Shown in pieces: positions 22,511 to 34,500 of a DNA stretch of 64,000 nt. The stretch comes from Imbricaverruca yamaguchii (taxonomy: Eukaryota; Arthropoda; Thecostraca; Neoverrucidae), in assembly GCA_034440575.1 (NCBI GenBank), contig JAOTOL010001661.1, forward strand, positions 186,001 to 250,000, given 5' to 3'. Within the stretch, counting starts at the first letter, position 1; the number at the start of each line of letters is the position of its first letter. The notes under the pieces are model-generated. The model had not been told where the DNA came from, did no database searches, and saw only the letters and a program-made list of their open reading frames with translations. A program made the translations under genes and the position numbers.

Positions 22511-25500
22511 GTAAGTGTGCCGCCGGTGGCCGTGGCCCGGTGGCCGTGGCCGTGGCCGGGTGTCGGTGCCGCGGTCGCCGACGGCCGTGACCGCCGCCAC
22601 TGTTTGTTTACCGGCGGCGCGCGGCAGCTCGCGCGGCCGACCGACGCTGGAGTTCGCCCGGCACGTCATCGGCCGAGTGTGATAAAACTTAACGGCGGCG
22701 GCGGTGCGTCGGGTGCATCGCGTGCGCGGCGCTCGGAAGTGGACGAGTTTTCGGCGCCGAGTTGCGCTGGTGGGTGGGTTGCGACTGCCGTAGGCTCGTT
22801 CGTTCCGTCCGCTTGAAGAGTCGGCGTCCGGCATGGAAGTAGTTATTACAGTTGGCTCAGGTGAGGCGGATCTGGCTGGAGCTAATATTGACCAGAGAAC
22901 CTGGCACCGGTGCTGGCGCAAACGGGAACGCTCATCTGAATTAGCCGCGATGATGTGATAGCTGGGGCGCGGCATTCAGTGATCTGAAATGAAAATGGTT
23001 GCGTGCAAGAATGCCAGCCGCAGGAAGTAAATCAAGATGTACAGATAGCTTTGGTAGCCTTGCAAATACTTTGTGTCCACGGACATGTTCGTGTTCCTGA
23101 TTTGTGTATGCGTATTGTGTTCTCTCGTTGGGGATTAGCACCATTGGCCAAATATTGTTCCTCCTTTGATATGGATGCATTTTATATTGATGTCGGTTGA
23201 CGTTTTTTCCTATGCCGCTTATTTCTCTTGATTTGATACAGATGAATTCGATACTTGGTGTCAGGTGACGTTTTTTTTCTGTCTTCTCGATAGAATGTGA
23301 CTCGAATTTTCAATTGTTCGCCGGCCTAAGTCAATCGGCTATCTGTGCGCTCTGCCATAACTGCCTTAAAGACTAAGATAGTGGTGTCGCACTTCCTCAT
23401 TGATCTAGGCTGTCAGCCTGCATATTGAGCCGAACTGCGCCAGTGTCCGACCGCACCACTGTCGGCACCAACGTGTCCAATCTCTCGTCACACTGCACGC
23501 ACGATGCGCCGGTGTTAGCGTCTGGCTAAATCAGTCACCGACTATGCCAGTGACGTGCCGTGCTGGGGCCCGTGGTTCAGATATCTGAGTGGCAGCGCGC
23601 AACATCCAGTCATGCCGCTAGCCGACCCTGTCATTGCCCAGGTGTGCCAGTAACTGACCAGTCCTGCCATTGCGGCCCTTCCAGTAACCAGCCATTATAA
23701 TGATAGATAATTCCACTGGTGCAGCGTTCCAGCATCGAGCCGTTCCAGCAACCAGCCCTCCCGGTAGCCAATGATGCCAGTTGCCTACTGCTCCGGTAAC
23801 GACCGTCCCATCAACGAACCGTTCCAGTAGCCGAATGTCCGGCCAAAGGATCGTTCCAGTTGCCGAATGTTCCGGCAATGGACCATTCCGGTATCGGACC
23901 ATTTCAGTGACTTTCCAGTCGCCGGCCTCGGCAGTTTCCGCCGCAGCAGTGCCCGTCGGTACTGAGGCGTGCGTCTACCGCCGCGTCCCGGTCGGAATTA
24001 CGGCCGGCGGTTTTTGTGGCGCTGTGTCACCCGGCCTCAGCCCAGTGCGGCTGATTGTCGAGTCGGCACTAAATCTGCGCTGCCGAGCACCGCGTCGCAC
24101 GGTGCCGGGCGACGCGGTGGTGGAGGCGGAGCAACTGCCAGCCCGTCTGGTGTTGCGAGGGACACGACAGATGTGTACATACACTGTCGACAGACATGCG
24201 TCACACGACAGATGCGTGCGCACACTGTCGACAGATATGCGTCACACGGCAGATGCGTACACACACTGTCGACAGATATGCGTCACACGACAGATGCGTA
24301 CACACACTGTCGACAGATATGCGTCACACGACAGATGTGTACACACACTGTCGTGTGCATCATGTTTGTCTTTGCTCCGTTACCTTTTTATTGCGTATGT
24401 CCCACTCAGATAATAGAAATTCTGGTGGTGGTTGTGATTTTACGACGCACACAGCAGCTGAGGTCATGTCGTCGCCTGCCTCTCAATCTGGAAGGAAGTG
24501 AGGATGCTGCGGGGAATCGAACCCCGTACCTCTGGCTTTCCGGACGCTTAGCTTAACCACTGAGCTATCGACGCCCGTGCATCGAAATTCATTTTCTCGA
24601 GCATCAGGCGTGCATGAACACGCACTTCCTATCTTAAAGATGTAACTAAAATGTCTAAAATGCATCTTGTATGCATTTGTTTAACATTATTTAGGTCTGT
24701 GTACAGCATGGTTTCACTTTAAATCCCATAAGTGCCACTCGACATGCCAGCTGTGCTTTAATGAGGTACCCATTTCGTGGATGCACTGATATAGGCCTAT
24801 GTATGATGAAGTTGATCTACTAAAAATACCCGTTGAATGTATTGGATGGCGTACTATATATTATGTTTGATTCGTGTGGCATTTGTTTCGAGCCGTTTGG
24901 TAAACAGAATGTGTATTCTACGCAATTGTAAATAGGACACTGAACTTTAACGTGCACAAGTAAAATATTACTTCATCCACGTTATCACTTGATGTGTAGC
25001 TAGCGGAACAAGCTGGGAGTAACGTATACTTGTGAAGCCTTTGTATAGAATGGTGCAATCCCAATAAGCATGCTTCAAGAGGCGGACTGTGTTGGTGAAA
25101 CACGCGTCGGCTGCCGTATAGCGCTGACGCTGGTAGAATAGTGTGCAGCGTGGGAATTGGTGCGTTTCTCAGCTCCTTAGCTTTAAAAAATATCGCCCCG
25201 CATCCATTGTATAATTATTGCGGTCAATTTAGGGAGGGTGGGGGAGCATTCAAGCCAATATAGTGGTGGAAGAAATGGACAAACCCAGCGTGTGTGTCGC
25301 ATGGCCGACCGCCATCTGACGGCCATCTGACCGTGCATTCCTGCCGCAGCTGGACAAGGCGTTCAGCCTAAAGGCGAAGCGTCCCGGCCGGCCGGGCCGG
25401 CCACACTCTGAGCCCGACCCGGACGACGTGGCCGAGCAGCAGCACCAGGCCTACATCAGCGGCATGCACTCGGACGAGGTGGAGCACGCGTTCGAGAAGA

Positions 25501-28500
25501 TGCTGGTCAGTGCGACTCGCTGCCGGCGGGCGGCTGGGGATGATGGTGGTGCTGGTGCTGGAACAGTGGGTGTTGTGGGATGGCGAGATGCTGGTGCTGG
25601 AGCAGTGGGTGTTGTGGGATGGCGAGATGCTGGAGCAGTGGGTGTTGTGGGATGGCGAGGTGCTGGTGCTGGGCAGTGGGTGTTGTGGGATGGCGGGATG
25701 CTGGTGCTGGGGCAGTGGGTGTTGTGGGATGGCGAGGTGCTGGTGCTGGGGCAGTGGGTGTTGTGGGATGGGGGCTGGAGCAGTGGGTGTGTGGGATGGC
25801 GATGTGTGGGGCGGTGGGTGTTGTGGGATGGCGAGGTGCTGGTGCTGGAGCAGTGGGTGTTGTGGGATGGCGAGGTGCTGGTGCTGGACCAGTGGGTGTT
25901 GTGGGATGGCGAGGTGCTGGTGCTGGACCAGTGGGTGTTGTGGGATGGTGAGGTGCTGGGGTGGTGGGTGTTGTGGGATGGTGAGGTGCTGGGGCAGTGG
26001 GTGTTGTGGGATGGCGAGGTGTGGTGCTGGACCAGTGGGTGTTGTGGGATGGCGAGGTGCTGTGCTGGACCAGTGGGTGTTGTGGGATGGCGAGGTGCTG
26101 GGGTGGTGGGTGTTGTGGGATGGCGAGGTGCTGGTGCTGGAGCAGTGGGTGTTGTGGGATGGCGAGGTGCTGGTGCTGGAGCAGGGGTGTTGTGGGATGG
26201 CGGGTGCTGGTGCTGGACCAGTGGGTGTTGTGGGGATGGTGAGGTGCTGGGGTGGTGGGTGTTGTGGGATGGCGAGGTGCTGGGGCAGGGGTGTGGGATG
26301 GCGGGCTGGGGGGGGGTGTGGGTGGTGCTGGTGCTGGAGCAGTGGGTGTTGTGGGATGGTGGGTGCTGGGTGGGGGGTGTTGTGGGATGGCGAGGGTGGT
26401 GCTGGGGCAGTGGGTGTTGTGGGATGGCGAGATGCTGGTGCTGGGGCAGTGGGTGTTGTGGGATGGCGGGATGCTGGTGCTGGAGCAGGGGTGGGTGTGT
26501 GGCTGGGGGGGGGGTTGTGGGTGGCGGGTGCTGGTGCTGGAGCAGTGGGTGTTGTGGGATGGCGAGGTGCTGGTGCTGGACCAGTGGGTGTTGTGGGATG
26601 GCGAGGTGCTGGTGCTGGACCAGTGGGTGTTGTGGGATGGTGAGGTGCTGGGGTGGTGGGTGTTGTGGGATGGTGAGGTGCTGGGGCAGTGGGTGTTGTG
26701 GGATGGCGAGTGGTGCTGGACAGTGGGTGTTGTGGGATGGCGAGGTGCTGATGCTGGACCAGTGGGTGTTGTGGGATGGTGAGGTGCTGGGGCGGTGGGT
26801 GTTGTGGGATGGCGAGGTGCTGGTGCTGGAGCAGTGGGTGTTGTGGGATGGCGAGGTGCTGGTGCTGGAGCAGTGGGTGTTGTGGGATGGCGAGGTGCTG
26901 GTGCTGCAGTGGGTGTTGTGGGATGGTGAGGTGCTGGGGGGTGGGTGTTGTGGGATGGCGAGTGCTGGGTGTGGGCAGTGGGTGTTGTGGGATGGCGGGA
27001 TGCTGGTGCTGGAGCAGTGGGTGTTGTGGGATGGCGAGATGCTGGTGCTGGAGCAGTGGGTGTTGTGGGATGGCGAGGTGCTGGTGCTGGAGCAGTGGGT
27101 GTTGTGGGATGGCGAGGTGCTGGTGCTGGAGCAGTGGGTGTTGTGGGATGGCGAGATGCTGGTGCTGGAGCAGTGGGTGTTGTGGGATGGCGAGGTGCTG
27201 GTGCTGGAGCAGTGGGTGTTGTGGGATGGCGAGGTGCTGGTGCTGGAGCAGTGGGTGTTGTGGGATGGCGAGGTGCTGGAGCAGTGGGTGTTGTGGGATG
27301 GCGAGATGCTGGTGCTGGAGCAGTGGGTGTTGTGGGATGGCGAGATGCTGGTGCTGGAGCAGTGGGTGTTGTGGGATGGCGAGATGCTGGTGCTGGAGCA
27401 GTGGGTGTTGTGGGATGGCGGGGTGCTGGTACTGGACCAGTGGGTGTTGTGGGATGGTGAGGTGCTGGGGCGGTGGGTGTTGTGGGATGGCGAGGTGCTG
27501 GAGCAGTGGGTGTTGTGGGATGGCGAGTGCTGGGGGGTGCTGGAGGCGGGCTGGACCAGTGGGTGTTGTGGGATGGCGAGATGCTGGTGCTGGAGCAGTG
27601 GTATTGTGGGATGGCGAGATGCTGGTGCTGGAGCAGTGGGTGTTGTGGGATGGCGAGATGCTGGTGCTGGAGCAGTGGGTGTTGTGGGATGGCGAGGTGC
27701 TGGTGCTGGAGCAGTGGGTGTTGTGGGATGGCGAGGTGCTGGTGCTGGAACAGTGGGTGTTGTGGGATGGCGAGATGCTGGCTGGACATGGGTGTTTGGG
27801 ATGGCGAGATGCTGGTGCTGGAGCAGTGGGTATTGTGGGATGGCGAGATGCTGATACTTGAGCAGTGGGGGTTGCGGACGAAGGGCCACCGGTGCTGGCG
27901 GGGGAGTTGTGAACGACGAGCCGCCCCTGTTAAAGTGATTATTTGTGATGAGATTGGGTTTTCCCCCTGGACCAAGAAAATATAATTTTGGGGGCATTCC
28001 AGCTCAGGTGTTAAGTTGTTTTTATTTTTATTTGCGACAAGGAATTGTTTTTGTCTTTCCAGCTAGTTTCGGATATGTTTATCACACATCAATGACATTG
28101 CAGTCGGTTTCAAACAACTCTATTCGTCGTTTGGCAAAAAGGAGTGGTTAATTGTCCAGGGAAGATGACGTTCTGGTTGACAGGCAATCTAGGACAGGGC
28201 CATGTTTCTAACCCTGATTTGAGATGCTGTCGAGACGAGGTGGAACAGGTCCACGAAATGATGCTTGTTTGTCTGGGAAAGAGTATCTGTATGGGTTGGA
28301 GTGGGGGTGAAGGAAGTATGCACGGCGGGGAATCGGTGATATGGATGTGGACGATACGCGGCCAAAACCAGGACAAGGCGGAGATGCTGTGAACGGCATA
28401 AATGTCTTCATTTATAAACACTACGTGGCAGAGTAGCTGGAGCGCGCAGACTAACATTAAGCTACACACGATAAAACCACACCTTGGAGACTGGCCATCG

Positions 28501-31500
28501 TGCTACCGCCGGTCCAGAAGTGACGAGGTGACGCTGTGCAGACTGCGCCTCGAACACACACATACTACACACCAATACCGTATCTACGGGCTGCATGACC
28601 GACGCAGTCGATGCGCCCCTAAACTCCAGCCTTACCTGCGGCGGCGAGGGACCTCAGTGTCCCTGCTGTTTAGGAAACCTGACCGTACGTTATGTACTTC
28701 GCTCGTGCTAGCAGTTCTCAACAGAGCGAAGGTTGTTTTATGGAAATAATACACGGCTCAACACATATCGTGATGTCCTGGCTGGCGACTCAGACATAGT
28801 TCATTATGGGAGCATATTCTGATTTCTGAGAGCGATCTGTTTTCGGGCCGTCTACTCACCCCGGTAACACCCGTCCGCATAGCTAACTGAAACACGCTTT
28901 GGTCGAAGCGCCCTTAAACTCAAACAACTAACTAACTAAGTATATTCTTCGAAGCTGTGGTGGGAGCGATTATGTAGTTAACTTTATAACAATCTAACGA
29001 TTATCCCACATTTAGGGTAATGAAAAGCGGTAATTTTTGTCGGACGAACTTGCCAGTCGTGAAATCACATGCTTTTTTGTCATGTATTGAATAGTTTACA
29101 TAGCCATGTTTGAACTGTGAAGACGTTCTGTATTTGTGAGCACGGCATCCGACTCCTGCGCAGGACGACATGAATCTCACCGAGGAGAAGAAGACGCCTC
29201 TCCGGATACAGGACATCGAGAAGAAACGCAGCATGCTGTCGATGCACTTCAAGGGCTCCGCTCCGGTAGGTCTCGGCCATAAGACAGTAACTTGCTGCAC
29301 CGTGGTTTTCCACCAAAAACTCAGACAGCGACTGTCGCAAGTGCCAACGAATAATGAATTATACGCCGTTTGTCCGTCTGGTGTCACATTTTTCTTGAAG
29401 TCTTGTATGCCATCTCATGCTGCATGTTTACACTCACGGTGGGACAAGTGGATGTGTTTTATATGAAGACTCGTATTTATATACGTGATAGCAGTTGAGC
29501 CTGCAGACCGACGTTAATCGAGTTAATAAGGCGCTTGATTTGCAGATGATGGAAAGATATAATGTTTATGTTTGTTTATGTGTAGTGTGTCAGCCCCATC
29601 TAGTTGTGACTGGGAAAATGCAGTACATTCGCCACGACAGTTTTGCCGAATACTCTCAGGTCAGCCAGACTGACGTGACCGTGAACAAGTTTTGTCGTAG
29701 CGCAGAAAGCAGCAAGATGAATATATCCCACCGACAATGTAGCTCATTCGCCTCAAAGTAAAATTAGTTTCTTCAAGCCTGTCGAGGAAAATAGTTTGAA
29801 CGTTGCTTGAAAACGCTTGTTTTGGGCGTCTGCCAATATCGCGGCAGCTGGAGCGACTGTGGCTCAGCGACAAAACCGGGCGTCTGGGAAACCAGAGGCG
29901 CGGGGTTCGATTCCCGGCAGTGCCCGCCCTTCCTGTTGGAGTAAGAAGAGGGCGATGCCGTATTTCCTCAACTGCTCTGTGCGTCGTAAAGCCGCCAGCA
30001 TGGAGCGGCATCGCGACGGACTGGGTTCTGTGTGCAGCCGGCTGGCGGCTGCACGGTGTCGGGCGGTGTGTCGCCTGCGCGCGCGAGTGACCGTGTGACG
30101 GGGTGTGTTGCAGCGGCAGCGAAGTCGGTTCGTGACGCCGGCCGACTACATCAACTACTTGGCGCAGCCGGAGCTCAGCGTTCAGAAGACCTACCAGTGC
30201 GTCGAGTCGCTGCGCATCGCGCTCACCAACAATCCGCTCACATGGGTGCAGGAGTTCGGCACCAAGGGGCTCAAGTCGGTGCTGTCCATGCTCAACGAGT
30301 GCTACCGCGGGTCAGTGGTCCGTGCTGTGCAACTTTTCGGTGCATATGAGTTGTTGCAGCGATGTCGGCTATCTCGGCGATCCATTTCCATTATTGTCGC
30401 GAGTCAAAGTTGGGCGCTTCGCGGAGGCTACGAGCTGGTTGGATTGAATCCGTGCCGCGGGGTCTACGGACAGGGAGTGAATGATCAGAACTGGTCGAAG
30501 CGCCCTAAAGCCCAAATAACTGCAGGCAGGGATGTACGTGTAGCGCGTAGCCGGTTCAGCGGCAGTCTGAGCTGGCGATGGCTAGGGTTTGGATACAGCA
30601 TGGCTGGCGAGAATCAGTGCTGGTCTGCTGGAGCCAGCCAGGCGCTGCCAGGGCACATCGCGGCCGTGACTGGCCGGGCCCAGCGACGATCGCAGCTGGT
30701 CTGGGGCAGAGCCAGCCCGCGACGTATGCGGCTGGGGTGGACGCCGGGTCAGGTCAGCCTGACCGCTGCCGTGGCAGTCGGAGCTGGCGCCAGTCGTGGC
30801 TGGCGCTCCGCCCGAGAGCTGGCTCGGCAATCAGTGCGTGGCCGGTTCGGTGCTAGATCGCGACACGAATTGGGCGGGTTTTGATTTGTCGCGACGTTCG
30901 GTGTGTCGCGATGAACGTGTTCAGTTTGTAACGTGGAAAAGTATTTGGAACAGATAACCGGTGATGTAAAACTCGAGGATTTCAACACCTCTGCGGTTCT
31001 AGGTGTGATTGTCGCCGTTGTGCACATGCGCATATAGCCCATCGCTTACGTCGTAAAAAAAAACATCTCGAAACATTTCAACTGGGTGGAGGAGTTTGGA
31101 GGCACATCGACTGCGTCGGTTATGCGGCTTAACTGGGTCGCAGTAGGGGCGTAAATCTTCAGTTTGATCGCTCTGGTATCACATAAATTGCTTGAGCAGT
31201 AGACCGGGCTTTGGAGTATTTGTGTTCGGTCCCAAAAGTATCACTGGCAAAAGCCTCCGCAGTAATTTCCTAATATAATGTGAACGATGCCCTGAGTTCA
31301 GGTGCCGGAACAGGCCCGGCTATAATCCACCAACTGTCGGGTTCTTATTCACGATGCTCACGGAATGGAATGGCGCTGGTCCAGAAGTCGAACTTTCCAC
31401 ATGGGTGCTTGTCTGGCACTTGGCCCCCAAAATATGTGTGGGATTTAACACGAGGCTCATGGGCGTTCACTAGAAATAATGCTATTAAAATATTGTCTGC

Positions 31501-34500
31501 CCTATTCCTAACAATTCAAAAGTTCTGCTCCTGCGCTGACAAATCGGCATGTTAGGGGTATTTAAACGCGCCTACACCTGCAGAACAACTAGGGTCTCGC
31601 AATTCTCGTCGGGGTGGATGGGACTAATATGATGCATGCTAGACCATGCAAGTACCATGCACATTCTCACGGAGCGTCCGTGTACGGATTGTTATGCAGG
31701 CGCATCTCGTAATGCTATTCCAGATGATGCGATTAAGTGTAATGTGGTCTGCTGAGAATTGCCAATTGTTCGTAGTGTAGGTATGGCGTCCGGCAGAAGC
31801 AATGAAGAAGTGCCGTTGTGGGTGCACCGTTGGATAAAGATTGAGCTTAAATGCAGCCGGCAGCTATGCTAAATGGAATCGTTTTCAGCACGAAACGTCC
31901 TGCTGTATTCTTCGATATCGTGCACCTTCTGACCTGTCGACGTCCTACTGCACCATTTCGACGTTGGGACACCTGGCAAAAAAGGCATTAATTTAGCCAT
32001 TGCATCACATGGATCGTCATCTCTGGTTGTCGAGTCTCCCAGAGCAATTTGCCGGTGCTGTAAATCGCCGTGAAATGTAGCGTGTTTCCATCGCAAACTG
32101 ATCTGATCTGACCTGACGCGCCCCACCTGCAGTGACAGCAAGTGGGACCGGATACAGCTAGAGTGCGTGCGCTGCCTCAAATCCATCATGAACAGCACGG
32201 TTGGCCTGAAGCAGATGCTGGAGCAGAAGGAGGCCCTGACGATCCTGGCGCGTAGCATTGATCCATCCCTGCCGCAGGTTAGTGATCCACCTCTGGCGTC
32301 AGTCAGCTGCAGGGCCTTCCCGCAGGCTAGTGATCCGCCTCTGGTGTGTCAGCTGCAGGGCCTTCCCACAGGCTAGTGATCTGCCTCTGGTGTGTCAGCT
32401 GCAGGGCCTTCCCACAGGCTAGTGATCCGCCTCTGGTGTGTCAGCTGCAGGGCCTTTCCCCGGCTAGTGATCCACTCTGGTGTGTCAGCTGCAGGGCCTT
32501 CCCACAGGCTAGTGATCCGCCTCTGGTGTGTCAGCTGCAGGGCCTTCCCACAGGCTAGTGATCCGCCTCTGGTGTGTCAGCTGCAGGGCCTTCCCACAGG
32601 CTAGTGATCCACCTCTAGTGTGGCAGCTGCAGGGCCTTCCCACAGGCTAGTGATCTGCCTCTGGTTTGTGTCGGCTGCAGGACCTTCCCGCAGGCTAGTG
32701 ACCCGCCCTTGCGCATGCCAATAGCCTGGCTTTGTGGCAGATCGGTGGTTGGGGACGAGTAGTCTAGGGGGTAAGTTGTCCGTCTCACAATCGGAAGGTT
32801 GTGGGTTCTAGTCTCACCTGTCGCTACTCTTCGTCCGCGGCCAATCGGCGTGAGAGATTGGCGACAGTGCATGACGCAACGGTCGATGTGTCGTAAAACC
32901 AATAGCCGCACCACAGATCGGTGGTCCAACCCTAGTTACAGTTAGTTCAGTGGCCCGACCATGTCACAGGTTAGTGACCCGGTCGTCTCACATATCAGTT
33001 TTCCCAGCCTGACAACGGCTGCCTTACTATAGGCTAGTAACATTGCCCTACCAAGGGTTATTGGCAAAGTTCTGTCACATGTTTGTGTCACACGTTTTGC
33101 TCGGGTAGTGTGACGGCACCGGCAGATATAAAGTCGTTACCCAGTCAACAGTATTGCCAGCACGACGTGCTGGCTACTAACTGCATACGCTATTTGTCCA
33201 CCCTGTACGGGAATCTTTATCTGTTTTTTTTTTTAACTGAAAACTGTTTATGTGCCCTATACTGAAACGATGATGGAATCAATTTCGTGCTGGTGCGAAG
33301 TTACCCGGAATTAACCTACTGTGTCATATATAGAAACATCTACTGAAACCAGAACACTTGTGTAAGACACATTGGAACGTTCCCTAGAAATGGCACGTCC
33401 TGTGCGTACTTGACGCCGGCGCGTCTGCTGCCGAAGCGTTACTTCAGTAGCGTGTACCAGAGCCTCCACTGACACTCAGCGGCGCTGTTCGTGTGTGGAG
33501 GTGTGAAGCTGACGCGCACGTGTTGCGCCACCACCAGGTGATGCAGGAGGCCGTGCGCATCATGGCGGCCCTGGCGATCGTGCCGCCACGAGGCCACGCC
33601 TGCACCCTGGAGGCGGTCACCATCAGCGGCGAGTTCAACCAGCGCGAGCGGTTTGCGCCCATCGTGCAGGGTCTGATGGACCGCACCAACGACCAGCTGA
33701 GGGTGGGTGCTGGGTGGCTGCCCGCAGTGACGACGACAGCCGATTGATGACGGGAATAACCTAGTCGTGGGTTCGAGGAACTTTTTTTCTCTGAATTTTC
33801 AGCAGCCAGACATGTGGTTCAAGTGATAAATCATTTTTAAAATGACCTGAGATCAACGGCTTGAAGTTTATGTTAAATTGATACCTGCATGAAATATGTC
33901 CGTTAAAGTGACAATTATGTCATCCTTATGAAATTGGGTTGGCGTAGCCGAGAGTTGATCCGTTCTGTTATTTTCTCAGTTTTGCACTCTGCTTTCAGAA
34001 GTCACATTTTAAAATCCAGCCCTGGTTGAGGTTGTTTGTGGGGTAGTTCTCCAGGGTCGTGGAAGGAGTGTGCTGGTAATCGTGGTTGTCCGATGCCAAG
34101 TTGTTACGGTCATGCTGCATTGCTCACATGGCTATGCTACTATTGGGAACGACTTCTCGCTTTTGTATATTGATCTTAAATGATAATTTAACTTCAGTGG
34201 TATTTCAGGCAAAATTGATTACGAACCTCATCACGTCCCTGAATATATGGGCGCTGTACAACCACTGCAGTTGATGCGCCCTAAAACCCAAATAACTAAC
34301 CAACGTCCCTGAATTTATTGTCAGGTGCATGCACGACTGGACATGGTCATCTTCATATTCAGTACTAAGTATGAACGTATTTAGTACGTGTATGAACATG
34401 CCTATCTACACCCCGCCCCGTTACTCTCCCTCGCCTTGTCACGATCCGTCCTGGTGATGACGTCTGCGCGTGGCCGTGGTCCTGTGCTCACCCTACCGGC

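Larger units (their letters stand above)
22320..22830 (+). promoter_or_regulatory. dia: CpG-rich block around dia exon 1, probable promoter region
   Basis: The sequence turns abruptly GC- and CpG-rich around the dia start codon, after 5 kb of AT-rich DNA. It contains repeated GTGGCCGTGGCC and CGGCGGCGG strings. No TATA box is evident. A TATA-less CpG promoter with an upstream non-coding exon is inferred. Confidence 0.5.
22511..25349 (+). other. dia: dia intron 1
   Basis: CpG-rich at first, then a degenerate GTTCCAGTAGCCGAA-type repeat (23590-23915), a 41-bp array (24163-24355) and a minus-strand SINE (24424-24577). Confidence 0.6.
27861..29163 (+). other. dia: dia intron 2, distal part
   Basis: Unrecognised sequence at 27900-28560 and two copies of the short retroposon tail near 28590 and 28900, the latter ending in AACTAACTAACTAAG. 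Confidence 0.5.

Noticed and set aside
25428..27997. Open frames of 800-850 codons on both strands
   Set aside because: They run through a G-rich tandem array with units mostly divisible by three; all frames are open and the products are simple repeats. The true dia exon ends at 25505.
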